Assembly (NCBI GenBank): GCA_963663945.1
Contig: OY760687.1
Span: 3,224,001 to 3,288,000 of the forward strand
Length of the DNA stretch: 64,000 nucleotides
Direction: 5' to 3'
Source: Bin87 sp963663945
GTDB lineage: Bacteria; Chloroflexota; Dehalococcoidia; Lucifugimonadales; UBA3495
The notes beneath the pieces are model-generated. The model made no database searches, was not told the DNA's origin, and saw only the letters and a program-made list of their open reading frames with translations. Positions 42,248-49,743 of this stretch are shown here, piece by piece. Position 1 is the stretch's first letter; every line of letters starts with the position of its first letter. The translations under genes were made by a program, and so were the position numbers.

Positions 42248-42465
42248 ACAGGCTGCCCCAAGTTTCAGGGCAGGAGTGTGTAAGGGCACTGGAGAGAATA
42301 GGCTTCTACGAAAGGCGGCAACGGGGTAGCCACATCATCCTACGCCGTGACGAACCGTTCGCTCAGCTTGTAGTCCCCGATCATCGAGAACTAGACGCGG
42401 GTACGCTACGCGCGATCATCCGGCAATCCGGCCTGAGTGTCGCAGAATTTCGGCAATTGTTCTGA
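42244..42465 (+). CDS. hicA: HicA-family mRNA interferase toxin
   Basis: 73 residues. VSGQECVRALERIGFYERRQRGSHIILRR contains the catalytic His (GSHIIL), and VPDHRELDAGTLRAIIRQSGLSVAEF is the usual C-terminal half. Double-stranded-RNA-binding fold; cleaves mRNA, neutralised by HicB. Overlap with hicB and the shared promoter give a complete type II module. Confidence 0.88.
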   Translation: MNRLPQVSGQECVRALERIGFYERRQRGSHIILRRDEPFAQLVVPDHRELDAGTLRAIIRQSGLSVAEFRQLF

Positions 42466-42512
42466 CTTCGCAGTCGCCGCACGGCACTCATCACACAAGG
42501 GGAAGGACCACC

Positions 42513-43526
42513 ATGCCTCAAACCATTCGCCCCGACGACCCCCGGCTGACCTGGCAGGGGGCGATTTCTTTTCACGACACCGACGAATGGCGGATGCCGT
42601 GGCGCATCCCCTACGAGGACCGTTCGCTGTTTCCGCCCGACGCGCTGCGGGAGCGGGCGGCGATGCCGGCCGGAGTGCGGATTTCATTCAACAGCGACAC
42701 CGAAGTGCTGGCCGGATCGGTGGTTCCGGCGGTGGAGTCCAGCCCCATCGACCTTTACTGCGACGGGAAGGTCCACGGCTCGGCCGCGCTGGAAGGACAG
42801 GACGGCTTCCGGTTCGATGGGCTGCCGGCTGGCGAGAAGCTGGTGGAGCTGTGGCTGCCGCAGCACGGGGAGTTCCGGATCAGGGCACTGGAGATTTCCG
42901 ACGGGGCGGGCCTGGAACCGTACGACGACCGGCGGCCGCGCTGGGTGACCTACGGAAGCTCCATCACCCACTGCCGCACCGCGGCCAGCCCCAGCCTGAC
43001 CTGGCCGGCCGTAGCCGCGCGGGCCAGCGATCTGAACCTGACCTGCCTGGGCTACGGCGGCGGGTGCCACCTGGAGCCAATGGTGGCGCGGATGATGCGG
43101 GACCTGCCGGCGGGCTATCTGTCGATGAAAGTTGGGATCAACATGTACACCGCGGCCAGCATCGGGTTGCGGACGTTCATGCCGGCCATCATCGGCTTCG
43201 TGCACATCCTGCGGGAGAAGCATCCCGACACGCCGCTGGTGGTGATTTCACCGATTTTCTCAACATGGCGGGAGGACACGGAGAACCCCGTCGGGTTCAC
43301 CCTGTCGGCGATGCGCGCGGAGGTCGCCGAGGCGACGGCTCTTCTGCAGGCACGCGGCGACCGCAACCTGCACTACATCGACGGGCTGGAACTATTCGGG
43401 CCGGAGATGGCCCACATGCTGCCCGACGACCTGCATCCGGACGCCGAGGGTTACCAGGCCATGGGGCGCAACTTCGTGGCGAAGGTGGCGGCTACGGTGT
43501 TTGGTCGGGCTCCGGTTCCGGCGTAA
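42513..43526 (+). CDS. SGNH/GDSL-like hydrolase
   Basis: 337 residues: a beta-rich N-terminal domain (about 1-140) and a C-terminal SGNH domain. VTYGSSITHCRT has the nucleophile Ser, GYGGGCHLEPM the oxyanion Gly, KVGINMYTA the Asn, and PDDLHPDAEGYQAMG the Asp-x-x-His. Two-domain acyl-esterases of this kind occur in rhamnogalacturonan/sialate-type deacetylases and in uncharacterised families. No signal peptide. The gene ends inside the next gene: the 3' ends overlap by 35 nt on opposite strands. Confidence 0.85.
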   Translation: MPQTIRPDDPRLTWQGAISFHDTDEWRMPWRIPYEDRSLFPPDALRERAAMPAGVRISFNSDTEVLAGSVVPAVESSPIDLYCDGKVHGSAALEGQDGFRFDGLPAGEKLVELWLPQHGEFRIRALEISDGAGLEPYDDRRPRWVTYGSSITHCRTAASPSLTWPAVAARASDLNLTCLGYGGGCHLEPMVARMMRDLPAGYLSMKVGINMYTAASIGLRTFMPAIIGFVHILREKHPDTPLVVISPIFSTWREDTENPVGFTLSAMRAEVAEATALLQARGDRNLHYIDGLELFGPEMAHMLPDDLHPDAEGYQAMGRNFVAKVAATVFGRAPVPA

Positions 43527-43854
43527 TCCACTCGGAGATGGCGCAGCCGGGCTCGCGCTTGCGGGGAAACTCCCGGCAGACGCGGGGGCGCTGGTCGTAG
43601 ATGCGGCACCCGGAGGTGGCCGTATCCAGCATGGGGCAGCACTCCCGCTCCTGATCCAGGAAGAGCACGTTGCCGCCGCCGTCGGGGGCGCGGTTGATCC
43701 GGGCCTCGGTGCCCAGATCGGCGGCCAGGCGATAGAAGCCGGTGACCTCGTCCGGTTCCAGCCGCAGGACGATGGGGCCACGACAGCACATGGCGTGGCA
43801 CTCCTTCATGCAGATGCGGCTGGCTTCCTCGGGGGAGAGGGTCAAGTCGGGCAC
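43492..43854 (-). CDS. YkgJ-type cysteine-cluster protein
   Basis: 120 residues. RICMKECHAMCCRGPIVL gives the C-x3-C-x3-CC cluster, ECCPMLDTATSGCRIYDQRPRVCREFP the second set; these match the YkgJ/UPF0153 (zinc- or Fe-S-cluster) family. Role unknown; often linked to methylated-protein or metal chemistry. The 3' end overlaps the SGNH gene by 35 nt (convergent). Confidence 0.85.
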   Translation of the reverse strand: MPDLTLSPEEASRICMKECHAMCCRGPIVLRLEPDEVTGFYRLAADLGTEARINRAPDGGGNVLFLDQERECCPMLDTATSGCRIYDQRPRVCREFPRKREPGCAISEWITPEPEPDQTP

Positions 43855-43873
43855 GGGGGCTACGGCTCGCTGG

Positions 43874-44218
43874 CTACTTGCCGTCCTCGATGCTGACCGT
43901 GATGATGGCGTTGGCGATCAGGGTGCCGTCGCTGCCGTCGTCGTTGAGCAGCTGGAGGCCACCCACGACGACGTCCACGTTGGCGCGGCCGTGGGGCAGC
44001 GAGTCGGCGACCTCGTCGGCGTTGACCTTCTCGGGATGGGGCGCGCCGATGGTGACGTTGACCGTCATGTCGTCGGCGGTGGCGTCCACCAGGCGGGCGA
44101 AGCCGAGGCTGCTGTGGTGGATGGCATCGAACACGGCCCGCTTGGCCGCGAGGGTGTAATCCAGGCCATGGACATCCACGCCCATGCCCATTTCGGTAAC
44201 GCAACGCACGAGAGCCAT
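43874..44218 (-). CDS. Lin0512-family conserved protein
   Basis: 114 residues from Met at 44218 (MALVRCVTEMGMGVDVHGLD). EMGMGVDVHGLDYTLAAKRAVFDAIHHSSLG and HPEKVNADEVADSLPHGRANVDVVVGGLQL match the Lin0512 family; the family has no assigned activity. The longer open frame upstream contains repeat-derived sequence and is rejected. Ribosome site AGGAGG is 4-5 nt before the ATG. Co-directional with the YkgJ gene. Confidence 0.8.
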   Translation of the reverse strand: MALVRCVTEMGMGVDVHGLDYTLAAKRAVFDAIHHSSLGFARLVDATADDMTVNVTIGAPHPEKVNADEVADSLPHGRANVDVVVGGLQLLNDDGSDGTLIANAIITVSIEDGK

Positions 44219-44357
44219 TTGGTGACCTCCTAAGGGTCGATTGGTCTTGCAAGGGGAAAGGCGGCAGTCCGCAGAAGTCGCCGCCGCCGTTGGGCCATTT
44301 AACGGCAGCGCCAGTGGCAAGTCAAGGCGGGGCCGTTGCTCACAGGGCCTTTCGATT

Positions 44358-44463
44358 GTCATTGCGAGGCGCTTGCGCCGTGGCAATCTCGTTGGGTTCA
44401 GGGCCGCCTCTTGCGAGGATTGCTCCATTCTGCACGAGATTGCCGCGCTTCGCTCGCAATGAC
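44358..44463. repeat. Dispersed inverted repeat, family B copy 1
   Basis: GTCATTGCGAGGCGCTTGCG and CGCTTCGCTCGCAATGAC with GGCAATCTCGT/ACGAGATTGCC form the arms. The element is itself enclosed by an outer inverted repeat (GGGCCTTTCGATTG on the left, CAATCGAAAGACCCTG on the right). It is followed within 30 nt by a family A element. Confidence 0.75.
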
Positions 44464-44493
44464 GGATGCCCACAATCGAAAGACCCTGCGTTG

Positions 44494-44643
44494 CTCACGC
44501 CTACTCAGTTTCACCGGAACCGTCAGAAACGGGATTTTCAAGGGTCGGGGATTATCAGGATTGGTACCGTTTGGTAAAGAATATCTCCCAATCCTGCCAA
44601 TCCCGATTCTGGCGTCCCCCCACAGCAAACGGAATACGCGCGA
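44494..44643. repeat. Dispersed palindromic element, family A copy 4
   Basis: Left end GCTCACGCCTACTCAGTTTC and right end GGAATACGCGCGAG are imperfect inverted repeats. Core from GTCAGAAACGGGATTTTC to TCCCGATTCTGGC. It runs to within 13 nt of the TATAAT box of modA. Confidence 0.8.
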
Positions 44644-44655
44644 GGGGCCCGTTGC

Positions 44656-44661
44656 TATAAT
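44656..44661 (+). promoter_or_regulatory. Candidate extended -10 box for modABC
   Basis: TGC-TATAAT (extended -10) 37 nt before the modA ATG at 44699, just beyond the family A element. No clear -35 element or Moco riboswitch in the short leader. Confidence 0.45.
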
Positions 44662-44698
44662 TCACGTCCATGTGTGACCGACGAGGACTCCTGGCTCA

Positions 44699-45574
44699 AT
44701 GAACTCCGGCTTTCTGGCACTGGCAACGGCGGCGTTCGTCCTGGCGTTCGTGGCCGGCGGGTGCGCGGCCGCCGCATCGCAGGAAGCAGCGCCGGCGGAC
44801 ACGGTGACCGTGTTCGCGGCGGCTTCGCTGGCGGAACCGTTCCGCGCCGTGGCCGACGCTTTCGAAGCAGATAACCCTGGCACCAACGTGACGTTCAACT
44901 TCGCGGGAAGTCAGGCGTTGCGCACCCAACTGGAACACGGAGCGCGAGCGGACGTTTTCGCCTCGGCCGACTGGGAGCAGATGGCGGCGATCAGGAAAGC
45001 CAACCTGCTGGGGAACACTCCGGAATACTTCGCCACCAACCGGTTGGCGGTGGTGGCGCCGGTTGGATCGAGCGCCGTGCAGAGCCTGGACGACCTGGCG
45101 CGCCCGGGAGTGAGCATCGCCATCGCGTCGGCGGAAGTGCCAGCCGGCGCTTACGCGCGGGCGACGCTGGACTTGATGGCGGAGTCGGCAGATTTTCCCG
45201 ACAACTACGCTGAGAGCGTGCTGGCCAACGTGGTGACCAACGAGACCAACGTGCTGGCCGTGGCGCAGAAGGTTGCGCTGGGGGAGGTGGATGCCGGCGT
45301 GGTGTACGAGACGGACGCGAAGACGCGGCAGCTCGACGGTTCATTTCGGGTGATCGACATTCCGTTGCAATTCAACCCGGCGGCGGAGTATCCCATCGCG
45401 GCGCTGGGGGAGGCCGCCAATCCGCAGGTCGCTCAAGATTTCATCGAGTTCGTGCAGGGCGACGACGGACAGGCCATCCTCCGGGACTACGGCTTTGCGC
45501 CACCGGCCAACATCGCGTGCCCCTGCCACGACCCAGCGCCCACCGGAAGCGTCGCTCCGTCAGCGCCGCGGTGA
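44699..45574 (+). CDS. modA: Molybdate ABC transporter substrate-binding lipoprotein
   Basis: 291 residues. The signal peptide ends in the lipobox LAFVAGGC (Cys about 21). TVTVFAAASLAEPFRAVADAFEADNP is the ModA start, FNFAGSQALRTQLEHGARADVFASADWEQM the ligand-binding block, and IAIASAEVPAGAYARATLDLM and VGEVDAGVVYETDAK-type segments follow. Binds molybdate or tungstate outside the membrane. First of three linked genes; modB starts 3 nt after the stop. The C-terminal tail after 275 (CPCHDPAPTGS) is an extra. Confidence 0.93.
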   Translation: MNSGFLALATAAFVLAFVAGGCAAAASQEAAPADTVTVFAAASLAEPFRAVADAFEADNPGTNVTFNFAGSQALRTQLEHGARADVFASADWEQMAAIRKANLLGNTPEYFATNRLAVVAPVGSSAVQSLDDLARPGVSIAIASAEVPAGAYARATLDLMAESADFPDNYAESVLANVVTNETNVLAVAQKVALGEVDAGVVYETDAKTRQLDGSFRVIDIPLQFNPAAEYPIAALGEAANPQVAQDFIEFVQGDDGQAILRDYGFAPPANIACPCHDPAPTGSVAPSAPR

Positions 45575-45577
45575 TCG

Positions 45578-46426
45578 ATGATCCCGAGGTTCCTGCTGGG
45601 CAACGGTCGGGCTGACGGCGGACGACACCAGGCGTCCCTGGGGGCGCTGGCGCCAGCGGGCGTGGCCGCGACCGTCGTCTACGTGCTGTTCATCGGGCTG
45701 CCCATCGTGGCGCTGCTGGCGAGGGCGGGACAGCAGGAAGGATTACTGGCCGGACTGACCGGCGAACTGGTGCTGCAGGCATTGCGGCTGACCGTGATCA
45801 CCAGCGTGGTGAGCATGGCGGTGGTCGTGGTGGTGGGCACGCCGTTCGCGTTGCTGCTGGCCCGCCGGCGGTCGACCGTGCTGCGGGTGATCGACACCTT
45901 CGTGGAGCTGCCCATCGTGCTGCCGCCGGTGGTGGCCGGCGTGGCGATGCTGATGGCCTTTGGGCGGAACGGGTTGCTGGGGCCGTCTCTCGGCGGATTG
46001 GGGGTGACGCTGCCGTTCACCACGGCGGCGGTGATCTTCGCGCAGGTGTTCGTGGCGGCTCCTTTCTACATCCGGGCGGCGCGCATCGGTTTCGCCGGCG
46101 TGGATCCTACCTACGAGGAAGTGTCGCAGACGCTGGGAGTGTCGCCGTGGGCCACGTTCTGGCGGCTGACGCTTCCGGTGGCGTGGCCGTCGCTGCTGAC
46201 CGGACTGACCCTGGCCTGGGCACGGGCGGTGTCAGAGTTCGGCGCGACCATCATGTTCGCCGGTAACTTGACCGGGCGCACGCAGACCATGCCGCTGGCC
46301 ATCATGACGGCAATGGAGTCGAGCCTGGGATCGGCGCTGGCGTTGTCGGTGCTGCTGCTGGCGATGTCCGTACTGGCGTTGGCGGCGCTGAGCGTGCTGC
46401 TACGGCGCACAGGGTCGACGGCATGA
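45578..46426 (+). CDS. modB: Molybdate ABC transporter permease
   Basis: 282 residues with about six membrane segments. The EAA-type loop is seen in EVSQTLGVSPWATFWRLTLPVAWPSLLTGLTLAWARAVSEFGATIM. The N-terminal 30 residues are soluble. Pairs with ModC, whose start overlaps its end by 4 nt. Confidence 0.92.
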   Translation: MIPRFLLGNGRADGGRHQASLGALAPAGVAATVVYVLFIGLPIVALLARAGQQEGLLAGLTGELVLQALRLTVITSVVSMAVVVVVGTPFALLLARRRSTVLRVIDTFVELPIVLPPVVAGVAMLMAFGRNGLLGPSLGGLGVTLPFTTAAVIFAQVFVAAPFYIRAARIGFAGVDPTYEEVSQTLGVSPWATFWRLTLPVAWPSLLTGLTLAWARAVSEFGATIMFAGNLTGRTQTMPLAIMTAMESSLGSALALSVLLLAMSVLALAALSVLLRRTGSTA

Positions 46427-47544
46427 GCGATCAAACCGGCAGCAACGGCGCGTCCGGCCACTTTGCGGTGAGCCTGGGCGACTTCCGCACGGAACTTGCC
46501 TTCGAGGTTGACGCGGGGCATATCCTGGTGCTCTTCGGGCCGTCGGGAGCGGGCAAGACCACGGCGTTGCGGACCATCGCCGGCCTGGTGCGGCCCGACG
46601 CCGGGCGCATCGACATAGCGGGCCGCACGGTGTACGAGGACGGGAACGGCGCCGGAGGACGGCCGGTCTGGGTGGAGCCGCATCGCCGGGGAGTCGGATA
46701 CGTCACGCAGCAGAACCACCTGTTTCCGCACCTGACAGTCAGCCAGAACATCGCCTACGGCCTGCGGGACCGGCGTGGCGATCCGGCCCGACGACGGGTG
46801 GCCGAACTGCTGGGACGGCTGCGGCTGGACGGGCTCGCGGACCGGCGGGTCTGGCAGCTTTCGGGAGGACAGCAGCAACGGGCGGCGCTAGCCCGGGCGC
46901 TGGCGCCGCGGCCGGACCTGCTGCTGCTGGACGAGCCCTTCGCCGCGCTGGACATGGAGCTGCGGCGTGAGCTGGGATCGGAACTTCGGGCAACGGTTCG
47001 GCAGTTCGACGTGCCGGTGATCTTGGTGACGCACAGCCGGGAAGAGGCCCTGGCCCTAGGCGACGAGGTGCAGATCATCGACGGCGGCGTCACCGTGGCG
47101 TCGGGGCCGCCGCTGACAGCGCTGGAGCAGCCGGGTCGGGGCCGCGTGGCAAGGCTGGTGGGAGTCGAGAACCTGCTGGAGATGCGGGTCACGGCGCGGC
47201 TGCCACAGGACGGGACCATGGTGTGCGCGGCGGCGGAGCGTCAGCTGGAGACCCCGCTGGCGGACGGCTGCGCGGTGGGCGATGCGGTGACCGTGGGCAT
47301 CCGGGCGTCGGACATCATCCTGGCCGCCGGCCCGCTGCCGGAGTCATCGGCGCGCAACACCTGGGCCGGCGTGGTGTCGGCGGTGACGCCGCGTCCGCCG
47401 GGTTACGAGGTGACGCTGGACTGCGAGGGCATGCCGCTGCGGTGCCACATCACGGGGACGTCGATGGAGGCGATGGGCATCGGCCCTGGCCTGCCGCTGT
47501 GGGCGATTTTCAAGGCCTCGTCATGCTTCCTGCTGAGCGAATAA
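46423..47544 (+). CDS. modC: Molybdate ABC transporter ATPase
   Basis: 373 residues. Walker A FGPSGAGKTTALRTIAGL, signature LSGGQQQRAALARAL, Walker B DLLLLDEPFAALD, H-loop LVTHSREEALAL. The C-terminal part (NTWAGVVSAVTPRPPGYEVTLDCEG...) is a MOP/TOBE molybdate-binding domain. Start ATG overlaps modB by 4 nt. The stop is followed within 4 nt by a family A element that may act as terminator. Confidence 0.93.
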   Translation: MSDQTGSNGASGHFAVSLGDFRTELAFEVDAGHILVLFGPSGAGKTTALRTIAGLVRPDAGRIDIAGRTVYEDGNGAGGRPVWVEPHRRGVGYVTQQNHLFPHLTVSQNIAYGLRDRRGDPARRRVAELLGRLRLDGLADRRVWQLSGGQQQRAALARALAPRPDLLLLDEPFAALDMELRRELGSELRATVRQFDVPVILVTHSREEALALGDEVQIIDGGVTVASGPPLTALEQPGRGRVARLVGVENLLEMRVTARLPQDGTMVCAAAERQLETPLADGCAVGDAVTVGIRASDIILAAGPLPESSARNTWAGVVSAVTPRPPGYEVTLDCEGMPLRCHITGTSMEAMGIGPGLPLWAIFKASSCFLLSE

Positions 47545-47547
47545 CCG

Positions 47548-47713
47548 CTCATGTATACCCATTTTCATAAACCGGCAGAATGAGGATTTATGCGACTTTA
47601 TGATTCGGCAGGATTGGGAGGTCGCCATCACAGAACGGTTCCAATCCTGAAAATACCTGAATCCTGATAATCCTGATTCTGACGTTTCCCGCCACAAACC
47701 GGGTACGTGTGAG
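47548..47713. repeat. Dispersed palindromic element, family A copy 5
   Basis: Left end CTCATGTATACCCATTTTC and right end AAACCGGGTACGTGTGAG are clear inverted repeats. Core has GAATGAGGATTTATGCGACT, TTGGGAGGTC and ATCCTGATTCTGACG. One of the two best-preserved copies for the terminal motif; starts 4 nt after the modC stop. Confidence 0.85.
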
Positions 47714-47756
47714 TGATTGGCCGATCCTGATAGAAACCACACCACGCTGCAAAGGA

Positions 47757-47762
47757 TATAAT
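47757..47762 (+). promoter_or_regulatory. Candidate -10 box for the HAD phosphatase
   Basis: TATAAT preceded by AAAGGA, 32 nt before the ATG at 47795. No clear -35 element. Confidence 0.4.
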
Positions 47763-47794
47763 TCTCCGCGATGCAAACTGGAGGACTACTGGTG

Positions 47795-48457
47795 ATGCCT
47801 GGTTACAAGGGGATATTGTTCGACATGGACGGGGTGCTGGTGGACAGCGAGCCGCTGTTCCACAAGGCGGTGAACGTGATGGTGGAACGCTGCGGCGCGG
47901 CGCCGATCACGGAAGAGGAGAACAACCGCCACCTGCTGGGCACCACGGTGGAGGAGACCTGGATACGGGTCAAGGAACTGCGCGGGATACCGCAGACGCC
48001 GGCGGAGTTGCTGGCAGGCTACAACGAGGTGGTGAAGGACGTGCTGCGTTCGGACCTGGTGGCCCGGCCGGGAGTGCGGGATCTGATCGCGGAAGCGCAG
48101 CGACGGGGTCTGCCGATCGCGGTGGCTTCGTCATCTCTGCGCGAGTGGGTGAACCTGAAGCTGTCGGTGATCGGGCTGTCCGATGCCTTCCCGGTGGCGC
48201 TGGGCGGCGACGACATCGAAAACGGCAAGCCGGCTCCGGACATCTACATCAAGGCGGCGCGGTTGCTGGGGCTGGAGGCGACGGAGTGCGTGGCCATCGA
48301 GGACTCCCCGATTGGCCTGGCGGCGGCCTCCGGCTCGGGGGCCTATACCGTCTGCACGCTGACCGATTCCACACGCCACCTGGACCTGTCAGCGGCGGAC
48401 GTGATCATCGAGAACCTTGATCACTTCGACTACGGGCTGCTGGCCGAGGGCAGCTAG
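47795..48457 (+). CDS. HAD-superfamily phosphatase/phosphomutase (beta-phosphoglucomutase-like)
   Basis: 220 residues from ATG 47795, chosen because GGAGG is about 10 nt upstream; an in-frame ATG at 47771 and GTG at 47792 are alternatives. Motif I GILFDMDGVLVDSEPLF, motif II IAVASSSLREWVNLKLSVIG, motif III lysine and motif IV NGKPAPDIYIKAA...CVAIEDSPIGLAAA. The DxD in motif I and the class C1 cap suggest a subgroup IA phosphomutase or phosphatase. The last codon's TAG shares CTAG with the stop of the next gene. Confidence 0.9.
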   Translation: MPGYKGILFDMDGVLVDSEPLFHKAVNVMVERCGAAPITEEENNRHLLGTTVEETWIRVKELRGIPQTPAELLAGYNEVVKDVLRSDLVARPGVRDLIAEAQRRGLPIAVASSSLREWVNLKLSVIGLSDAFPVALGGDDIENGKPAPDIYIKAARLLGLEATECVAIEDSPIGLAAASGSGAYTVCTLTDSTRHLDLSAADVIIENLDHFDYGLLAEGS

Positions 48458-49185
48458 TCCCGTCTTCGGCGCCGGCGGTACCCCGGGAGGCCGGGGTACG
48501 TCCCTTCCTGCAGCACCCACTGCAGCCGCTGCATCAGGGCCCGGGCCTCGGCGGCGTCCATAAGGGACAGCAGTTCCGCGACCTCGCCGACGGGAGCGAT
48601 CAGTTGCCCGCAGAGGCTACGCAGGGGTTCCAGCAGGCGATCGGGAATGGGTTCGTCGGCAAAATCCCAGATGGCGGTGCGGATCTTGGTGTCCGCGTGG
48701 AAGGTCAGGCCGTGGTCGATGCCCCACAGCTTGCCGTCGGGGGCGCGGAGGACGTGCTCCGGCTTGCGGTCGGTGTTGTTGGCAACCAGGTCGAAGCAGC
48801 AGATGGTGCGCAGCTGGTCGGCGTCGCAGTCGCTCAGTTCCTCGCGGGTGATGGTGTAGTAGTTTTCCCGGGGGTTGTGGTCCACATAGAGCTGGACCGA
48901 ACCGATGCCGCCCGGGCCTTCGCGGATAATGGTGGTCGGGATAAAGTCCCAACCCAGGATATGGCTGAGCAGGTAGGCGGCGCATTCGCGCTTGTACAGG
49001 GTGCCGGACGGGAAATCCCACAGGGGCCACTCGCCTTGCCGGGGCTTGTAGATGGCAAGGGCGTAACGATCGTGCAGCGAGATCTCAGCAAGGTAGGTGT
49101 AGTTGGAGCCCTGCCGGGTCAGCTCGCAGCTCAGGATCTCCCCGTGCTGGAGCAGGTCAAGGTCGGATGGCCCGTCGGTGACCAC
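48454..49185 (-). CDS. SCO1664-family protein (PI3K/PI4K-like kinase fold)
   Basis: 243 residues. LLQHGEILSCELTRQGSNYTYLAEISLHDRYALAIYKPRQGE, LYKRECAAYLLSHILGWDFIPTTIIREGPGGIGSVQLYVDHNP, and LRTICCFDLVANNTDRKPEHVLRAPDGKLWGIDHGLTFH give Lys, catalytic Asp (FDLVANNTDRK) and metal Asp (GIDHGL). The family is widespread in actinobacteria next to DUF3090; activity unproven. Upstream DUF3090 is 25 nt away on the same strand. Confidence 0.9.
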   Translation of the reverse strand: MVTDGPSDLDLLQHGEILSCELTRQGSNYTYLAEISLHDRYALAIYKPRQGEWPLWDFPSGTLYKRECAAYLLSHILGWDFIPTTIIREGPGGIGSVQLYVDHNPRENYYTITREELSDCDADQLRTICCFDLVANNTDRKPEHVLRAPDGKLWGIDHGLTFHADTKIRTAIWDFADEPIPDRLLEPLRSLCGQLIAPVGEVAELLSLMDAAEARALMQRLQWVLQEGTYPGLPGYRRRRRRD

Positions 49186-49209
49186 GGGAAAAGGCGGCCG
49201 GATGGCCGG

Positions 49210-49743
49210 TTAGCCGGTTTCGAATACGGCGTGGCCGTTGGCGCGGGCGCAGCGGTGGCCGTCGGGATCGATGGGCGCGCCGCAGAGGAAGCAGGGGGGT
49301 CGACCGGCGGCGCAGATGCGCAACGCCTGGTCGGCCAGCGCTGAGGACTGGTCCATCGTCATCCAGAAACTCACCGAGGTCTGGGCGCCGGCGTCCGGGT
49401 CGTCCTCGTCACCCTCGTAGGCGTGGATGACAAAGCAGTTCGCTTCCTTGTCGTATTCCAACTGCATCTGACGGGCGCGGAAGTCCTGCTCTATCGGGTC
49501 CCCCATCCAGGCCGTCTCGCCGGGGGCGCTTTCCTGGTCGCCCGCGGATTCGCCCAACTGCTTCACGGCCTGCTGGAGATACAGGGCCAACTGCAACATC
49601 TGCTCTTTCTCGAGCCAGATGAAGGACTGGGCCCTTCCGGCCTCCGCAACCAGCCGGAATGTACGTTGACCGGGGCGCCCGAAAGTCTCGGCGGACACGG
49701 ACTGGGCAGCACCCATCTTATAGCGGACTTCGCGATCTGCCAT
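49210..49743 (-). CDS. DUF3090-family protein
   Basis: 177 residues. Typical start RYKMGAAQSVSAETFGRPGQRTFRLVAEAGRAQSFIWLEKEQM and a C-terminal zinc-ribbon-like CFLCGAPIDPDGHRCARANGHAVF. DUF3090 and SCO1664 are partners in many actinobacterial genomes; the third usual partner, a histidine-phosphatase-type gene, is not adjacent here. Function unknown. The start MADREVRYKMG is followed by a later in-frame Met that could also serve. Confidence 0.9.
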   Translation of the reverse strand: MADREVRYKMGAAQSVSAETFGRPGQRTFRLVAEAGRAQSFIWLEKEQMLQLALYLQQAVKQLGESAGDQESAPGETAWMGDPIEQDFRARQMQLEYDKEANCFVIHAYEGDEDDPDAGAQTSVSFWMTMDQSSALADQALRICAAGRPPCFLCGAPIDPDGHRCARANGHAVFETG

